Part shown: one piece after another, positions 50,719-55,300 of the stretch
Numbering within the stretch: position 1 is the first letter of the stretch
Layout of the letters: each line of letters starts with the position of its first letter
DNA from: an uncultured Methylocystaceae bacterium
Lineage (GTDB): Bacteria > Pseudomonadota > Alphaproteobacteria > Rhizobiales > Beijerinckiaceae
Direction of reading: 5' to 3'
DNA: 55,300 bases
Assembly: GCA_903870245.1 (NCBI GenBank)
Contig: CAIQCB010000050.1
Span: 1-55,300 of the forward strand
The notes under the pieces: generated by a model
What the model saw: the letters and a program-made list of their open reading frames with translations, nothing else
The model's database searches: none
What the model was told of the DNA's origin: nothing
Program-made: the position numbers and the translations under genes

Positions 50719-52017
50719 TCAGCCGTGGCTTTCGTCCGCATTCACGGCGGTCTCGATCCGGGGATCGAGCCCGCGGACCAGACGGGCGCGATCCAGTTCG
50801 CCCTCCCATGCGGAGATCACGATAGTGGCGACGCTGTTGCCGATGAAATTGGTCAGCGACCGACATTCGGACATGAATTTATCAATGCCCAGCACCAGCG
50901 ACATGCCCGGCGCGAGCGCCGGATCAACGGCGGCGAGAGTCGCCGCCAGAGTGACGAACCCCGCCCCGGAGACGCCGCTGGCGCCCTTCGATGTGAGCAT
51001 GGCGACGAGCAGAATAGTCGCCTGTTGCCCGATATCGAGTTCGTGGCCCATAGCGCGAGCGATGAACAACGTCGTCAAAGTCATGTAAATATTTGTGCCA
51101 TCGAGATTAAATGAATAGCCGGTCGGCACCACAAGGCCAACGACCGGCTTCGAGCAGCCCAGCCGTTCCATTTTCTCCATCAGCGCGGGCAGGGCGCTTT
51201 CCGACGACGAGGTGCCAAGCACGATGAGCAATTCTTCACGCAGATAAACCAGCAAACGGAAGATGCTAAATCCTGCCGCGCGGGCGATAAGACCAAGGAT
51301 ACAGAGGACGAACAGGCCAGAGGCCAGATAAAAAGCGCCTATCAGATAGGCCAGCGCCGCGAGCGCCGCCGAGCCATATTTGCCCACTGTATAGGCCATT
51401 GCCCCGAAGGCGCCGATTGGCGCGGCTTTCATAACGATTGCGATGACGGCGAAGACGGCATGGCCGGCGTCATCGACGAAAGCGCGCATGCCGCGACCTT
51501 TTTCCCCCAATGACTGGATCGCAAAGCCAAACAGCAGCGAGAAGAGAAGCACCTGAAGAATGTCGCCCCTGGCAAAGGCGCCGATGGCGCTGTCCGGGAT
51601 GATGTTGAGCAGGAAGTCGATGCCGCTGTGAGCCGTTGTCTGGCCTGAGTATTGGCTGACAAGGGCGGGATCGGGCGCGCCAACCAAGCCGGCGCCCGGA
51701 TTCAGCAGATTGCCGACAAGGAGGCCGATCGCCAATGCGAAAGTCGAAACAACCTCGAAATAGATCAGAGCCTTGACCCCAACTCTTCCAATCTTGCGCG
51801 CATCGTCGACATGGGCGACGCCGGAAACCACCGTGCAAAAGACGATGGGCGCGATCACCATTTTGATCAATTTGATGAAACCGTCTCCCAGCGCCTTGAC
51901 CCATGGCTGGGCGGCGAGATCGGGAGCCAGAAAACCAAATAATGCGCCCAGCGCAATGGCGGCAAGGACCTGAACGTAGAGGTGATGATGCAGGGGTTTT
52001 TTGCGGGCGGGGATCAT
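50719..52017 (-). CDS. dctA: Dicarboxylate:cation symporter DctA-type
   Basis: The product is 432 residues from ATG 52017. An alternative ATG 48 bases upstream adds an unlikely N-terminus, and neither has a strong ribosome binding site. The glutamate/dicarboxylate transporter fold is clear: [20 protein letters not shown], the serine-rich hairpin [17 protein letters not shown], the substrate motif [15 protein letters not shown] and [20 protein letters not shown]. It takes up succinate, malate or fumarate with protons or sodium across the inner membrane. It lies between ssb and uvrA, which are often neighbours. Confidence 0.93.
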   Translation of the reverse strand: MIPARKKPLHHHLYVQVLAAIALGALFGFLAPDLAAQPWVKALGDGFIKLIKMVIAPIVFCTVVSGVAHVDDARKIGRVGVKALIYFEVVSTFALAIGLLVGNLLNPGAGLVGAPDPALVSQYSGQTTAHSGIDFLLNIIPDSAIGAFARGDILQVLLFSLLFGFAIQSLGEKGRGMRAFVDDAGHAVFAVIAIVMKAAPIGAFGAMAYTVGKYGSAALAALAYLIGAFYLASGLFVLCILGLIARAAGFSIFRLLVYLREELLIVLGTSSSESALPALMEKMERLGCSKPVVGLVVPTGYSFNLDGTNIYMTLTTLFIARAMGHELDIGQQATILLVAMLTSKGASGVSGAGFVTLAATLAAVDPALAPGMSLVLGIDKFMSECRSLTNFIGNSVATIVISAWEGELDRARLVRGLDPRIETAVNADESHG

Positions 52018-52106
52018 GCGCCCGACTGATAGGCTGGGGACAGTCGCCGGGCAAGGCGCAAGCATTGATCGTAGCGGTGGATTCTACCTGCGGTCCATGG
52101 CAGGAA

Positions 52107-52124
52107 GTTAGCAGCGCCGCTAAC
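52107..52124. promoter_or_regulatory. Operator-like palindrome between dctA and uvrA
   Basis: GTTAGC (52107-52112) pairs with GCTAAC (52119-52124) around AGCGCC. The site lies 30 bases before uvrA and about 90 bases from the dctA start, in the divergent spacer. Which gene it controls, if any, is open. Confidence 0.4.
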
Positions 52125-52153
52125 GGCTCATCTATTGGACCCTATCGACAATC

Positions 52154-55111
52154 ATGGCGGGCACCAGAAAAAAAACTGCCGCTGCGGCGGTGGAGAAGGC
52201 TTTTTCCGACGCGAAAGTCATCGCGATCCGCGGCGCGCGCGAGCATAATCTGAAAAATGTCGATCTCACCATTCCGCGCGACAAATTTGTCGTTTTTACC
52301 GGTCTGTCGGGGTCGGGCAAATCGTCGCTCGCCTTCGATACGATCTACGCCGAGGGCCAGCGTCGCTATGTCGAATCCCTGTCCGCCTATGCGCGACAGT
52401 TTCTGGAGATGATGCAGAAGCCCGACGTCGACCAGATCGACGGACTATCGCCGGCGATCTCCATTGAACAAAAGACCACCTCGAAAAATCCGCGTTCGAC
52501 CGTCGGCACGGTGACGGAAATCCACGATTACATGCGTTTGCTCTGGGCGCGAGTCGGCATACCCTACTCACCCGCCACCGGTCTGCCGATTGAAAGCCAG
52601 ACGGTTTCGCAAATGGTAGATCGTGTGTTGGCGCTACCCGAGGGATCACGCTTGTATCTGCTCGCGCCGGTTGTGCGCGGCCGCAAGGGCGAATATAAAA
52701 AAGAGATCGCAGAGTATATGCGTCGGGGCTTTCAACGGCTCAAGATTGACGGCGATTACTACGACATCGCCGACCCTCCGACCCTCGATAAAAAACTCAA
52801 ACACGACATCGACGTCGTCGTCGACCGTATCGTTGTCCGCAAGGATTTGTCGGCGCGGCTGGCCGATAGTTTCGAGACCGCGCTTGATCTCGCCGGCGGG
52901 CTTGCGGTGATCGAATTCGCCGACAAGACCCCGGGGAGCGCAAGGCCATCGGCTCCAGCGGCGGGAGCGAATGTTTCTACCCATTACGCCGTAGACCACA
53001 TCGTATTCTCGTCGAAATTCGCATGTCCGGTGTCGGGGTTCACGATCCCCGAAATCGAACCGCGACTTTTCTCCTTCAACAATCCCTTTGGCGCTTGCCC
53101 GACCTGCGGCGGCATCGGCTACGAACAAAAGATTGACCCCGATCTGATCGTCCCCAATCCCAAACTGACTTTGCGCAAGGGGGCAATCGCGCCGTGGGCG
53201 AAATCTTCCTCTCCCTATTATGCACAGACGCTCGAAGCGCTGGGTAAACATTACAAGTTCCGCCTCGAAACGCCTTTCGAGGAACTCCCGAAGAAAGCGC
53301 AGAACGTTATTCTGTTTGGCTCAGGTAACGAGGAAATTCGCTTTTCCTATGACGACGGCTTCCGCGCCTATGACGTGAAGAAACCATTCGAAGGCGTCGT
53401 CATAAATCTGGAGCGCCGTTATCTCGAAACCGATAGCGAATGGGCGCGCGAGGAAATCGGTCGTTTCATGTCGGCGACGCCCTGCCTTTCCTGCGAGGGC
53501 TTCCGTCTCAAGCCCGAGGCGCTGGCGGTCAAAATCGTCGGCAAACATATCGGGGAGGCGTCGGAGCTATCGGTGCGGGCTGCGCTCGACTGGTTTACGG
53601 CGTTGCCCTCGACACTCGACAAGAAGCGCAATGAAATCGCCTCTCGTATCCTTAAGGAAATTCGTGAGCGGTTGAGTTTTCTCGTCGATGTCGGGCTCGA
53701 TTATTTGACCCTTTCCCGCAACTCCGGAACGCTCTCGGGCGGGGAAAGTCAGCGTATTCGTCTTGCCTCGCAGATCGGCTCCGGCCTTACAGGCGTGCTG
53801 TATGTTCTGGACGAACCTTCTATCGGCCTCCATCAGCGTGATAACGACCGCCTCCTCGATACGTTGCGACGGCTACGCAATCTCGGCAATAGCGTTATTG
53901 TGGTCGAACATGACGAGGACGCCATTCTCGCCGCCGATTATGTCGTGGATGTCGGGCCTGGCGCGGGCATTCACGGCGGCAAGATCGTATCGCAGGGAAC
54001 GCCGGCCGAGATCATGGCCGATCCTGCATCGCTGACAGGCCAGTATCTTACCGGCGCCAGGCAAGTCGTTCTGAAACATAAATTGCGCAAGCCGACAGCC
54101 GGTCGCTGGCTCAAGCTCTTTGGCGCGCGTGGCAATAATCTCAAAAACCTTAACGCCGAAATTCCGCTTGGTCTTTTCACCGTCGTCACCGGCGTGTCCG
54201 GCGGTGGTAAGTCGACGCTCGTAATCGAGACGCTCTATAAGGCGATCGCGCGCCGCCTCAACAATGCGCACGATCAGCCGGCCCCGTTCGATCGCATTGA
54301 GGGGCTGGAGCAAATCGATAAAATCATCGACATTGATCAATCGCCCATTGGACGCACGCCGCGCTCTAACCCGGCGACCTACACCGGCGCCTTCACGCCC
54401 ATCCGCGAATGGTTCGCCGGTTTGCCTGAGGCCAAGGCGCGGGGCTATGCGCCCGGACGTTTCTCCTTCAACGTGAAGGGCGGCAGGTGTGAGGCGTGCC
54501 AGGGCGATGGCGTGATCAAGATTGAGATGCACTTCCTGCCGGACGTCTATGTCACCTGCGACATCTGCAAGGGCAAGCGTTACGATCGTGAGACGCTAGA
54601 GGTAAAATATCGAGAAAAATCAATCGCTGATGTTCTCGATATGACGGTAGAGGAGGCGTCGACCCTGTTCAAGGCGGTGCCGTCCATTCGGGAAAAAATG
54701 GAGACGCTCAAACGCGTCGGCCTCGATTATATCCATGTTGGCCAGCAAGCGACAACGCTGTCGGGGGGCGAGGCGCAGCGCGTCAAATTATCCAAGGAAT
54801 TGTCGCGACGATCGACCGGCCGCACGCTGTATATTCTAGATGAACCCACAACCGGATTGCATTTTCACGACGTGGCGAAATTGCTTGAAGTTCTGCATGA
54901 ATTGGTCGAGCAGGGGAATACGGTGGTTGTGATCGAGCATAATCTCGAAGTCATCAAGACCGCTGACTGGATCATCGATCTGGGTCCTGAGGGCGGAGAT
55001 GGCGGCGGCGAGATTGTCGCCCAAGGGCCTCCGTCAGAGGTGGTAAAACACAAACGTAGCCACACCGGGCGGTATCTCGCACAGACTTTGGCGAAGAGAC
55101 CTCGCAAATAG
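52154..55111 (+). CDS. uvrA: Excinuclease ABC subunit UvrA
   Basis: The product is 985 residues. Two ABC ATPase halves are present: Walker [21 protein letters not shown] and [15 protein letters not shown], signatures [15 protein letters not shown] and [14 protein letters not shown]. The zinc finger is [20 protein letters not shown] ... [11 protein letters not shown]. UvrA dimerises and loads UvrB on damaged DNA in nucleotide excision repair. The start ATG follows a poor ribosome binding site. The IS5 copy begins within 10 bases of its stop codon, so any native terminator has been displaced. Confidence 0.97.
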   Translation: MAGTRKKTAAAAVEKAFSDAKVIAIRGAREHNLKNVDLTIPRDKFVVFTGLSGSGKSSLAFDTIYAEGQRRYVESLSAYARQFLEMMQKPDVDQIDGLSPAISIEQKTTSKNPRSTVGTVTEIHDYMRLLWARVGIPYSPATGLPIESQTVSQMVDRVLALPEGSRLYLLAPVVRGRKGEYKKEIAEYMRRGFQRLKIDGDYYDIADPPTLDKKLKHDIDVVVDRIVVRKDLSARLADSFETALDLAGGLAVIEFADKTPGSARPSAPAAGANVSTHYAVDHIVFSSKFACPVSGFTIPEIEPRLFSFNNPFGACPTCGGIGYEQKIDPDLIVPNPKLTLRKGAIAPWAKSSSPYYAQTLEALGKHYKFRLETPFEELPKKAQNVILFGSGNEEIRFSYDDGFRAYDVKKPFEGVVINLERRYLETDSEWAREEIGRFMSATPCLSCEGFRLKPEALAVKIVGKHIGEASELSVRAALDWFTALPSTLDKKRNEIASRILKEIRERLSFLVDVGLDYLTLSRNSGTLSGGESQRIRLASQIGSGLTGVLYVLDEPSIGLHQRDNDRLLDTLRRLRNLGNSVIVVEHDEDAILAADYVVDVGPGAGIHGGKIVSQGTPAEIMADPASLTGQYLTGARQVVLKHKLRKPTAGRWLKLFGARGNNLKNLNAEIPLGLFTVVTGVSGGGKSTLVIETLYKAIARRLNNAHDQPAPFDRIEGLEQIDKIIDIDQSPIGRTPRSNPATYTGAFTPIREWFAGLPEAKARGYAPGRFSFNVKGGRCEACQGDGVIKIEMHFLPDVYVTCDICKGKRYDRETLEVKYREKSIADVLDMTVEEASTLFKAVPSIREKMETLKRVGLDYIHVGQQATTLSGGEAQRVKLSKELSRRSTGRTLYILDEPTTGLHFHDVAKLLEVLHELVEQGNTVVVIEHNLEVIKTADWIIDLGPEGGDGGGEIVAQGPPSEVVKHKRSHTGRYLAQTLAKRPRK

Positions 55112-55116
55112 CATAA

Positions 55117-55300
55117 TTAGTCTTCCGTGAAGAACTCGGAAGACATTGAAGTTGTATAGTTTTGTGCCACGCTGAAGTAGTGGTTTTTGCAAGTTTTGCC
55201 GATGTTTGGCGTGGTTTTCTTGCAAATTGATCCTTGTGCCGCGCTGTGATTCTCTACTTTCGTCGATGTCGGGCGAAGGAGATTGGCGATGCGGCCGAAG
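55117..55300 (+). mobile_element. IS5-family insertion sequence, right copy (5' end only)
   Basis: TTAG (55117-55120) precedes the element tip TCTTCCGTGAAGAACTCGG at 55121. The sequence to 55300 is the reverse complement of 79-262 with one visible mismatch. The two copies therefore face outward from the window. Insertion took place right behind uvrA. The element continues outside the window. Confidence 0.85.
55289..55300 (+). CDS. IS5 family transposase, first 4 codons only
   Basis: ATGCGGCCGAAG encodes MRPK, identical to the start of the left-hand copy at 90. Only its identity to that copy supports the call. Confidence 0.7.

Overview
The window is a GC-rich, densely packed alphaproteobacterial chromosome segment. 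Gene content and small lineage-typical families (DUF6456 protein, DnaA-domain-IV-only protein, DUF2905, YidD, a VPEID-CTERM-type protein pair, GTTC-N7-GTTC SOS box upstream of ssb) point to the Hyphomicrobiales (Rhizobiales). A Beijerinckiaceae/Methylocystaceae-type host is my guess, not a demonstrated assignment. Both ends of the window run into outward-facing, nearly identical copies of the same IS5-family element: positions 79-262 are the reverse complement of 55117-55300 with one mismatch that I could see. The segment is therefore either bounded by two inverted IS copies or cut where an assembly breaks at a repeat.

Layout. 1-4834 is a loose, gene-poor accessory zone: the IS end, adjacent hairpins, two tandem paralogous secreted proteins with a PEID/TM/RGKR C-terminal sorting tail, small membrane or secreted proteins, a 23-residue membrane peptide, and gene debris. 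4835-9104 holds a cytochrome P450, the GTPase ychF, an L,D-transpeptidase and a DUF2905 protein. 9107-15343 is one long minus-strand run: RluA-type pseudouridine synthase, TldD-like and TldE-like proteins, then a NitT/TauT/NMT1-type ABC importer. 15422-20492 carries an enoyl-CoA hydratase-like protein, an FkbM methyltransferase, SufE, a DnaA-domain-IV-only protein with a DUF6456 partner, and two hypothetical genes. A 0.68-kb AT-rich gap follows.

21171-38494 is minus-strand housekeeping: yidD, rpoC, rpoB, rplL, rplJ (with an L10-type leader), a small secreted protein, pheT, pheS, a phosphate acyltransferase, a YgjP-type metallopeptidase and an SCO protein. The rplJL-rpoBC block lacks its usual neighbours on both sides (nusG-rplKA before, rpsLG-fusA after). 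38651-46320 contains a HerA-like ATPase, pyrG, secG with a long Pro/Ala tail, leuB, an OstA/LptA-like protein and small secreted or membrane proteins.

46345-47861 contains two similar structured elements that look like tandem AbcR/alpha-r15-type sRNAs, alternating with two small genes. 47924-55111 carries a Tat-exported glucan biosynthesis protein, ssb (followed by tandem copies of its C-terminal-tip codons), dctA and uvrA, with the second IS copy starting 9 bases after the uvrA stop codon.

Functionally the window is mostly transcription, translation, DNA repair and envelope maintenance. The least ordinary material is the sRNA pair, the VPEID-type protein pair, the rluA-tldDE-ABC gene run, the repeats behind ssb, and the structured repeat cassette inside rpoBC. 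I saw no rRNA, tRNA or CRISPR array, but I could not run the dedicated searches.
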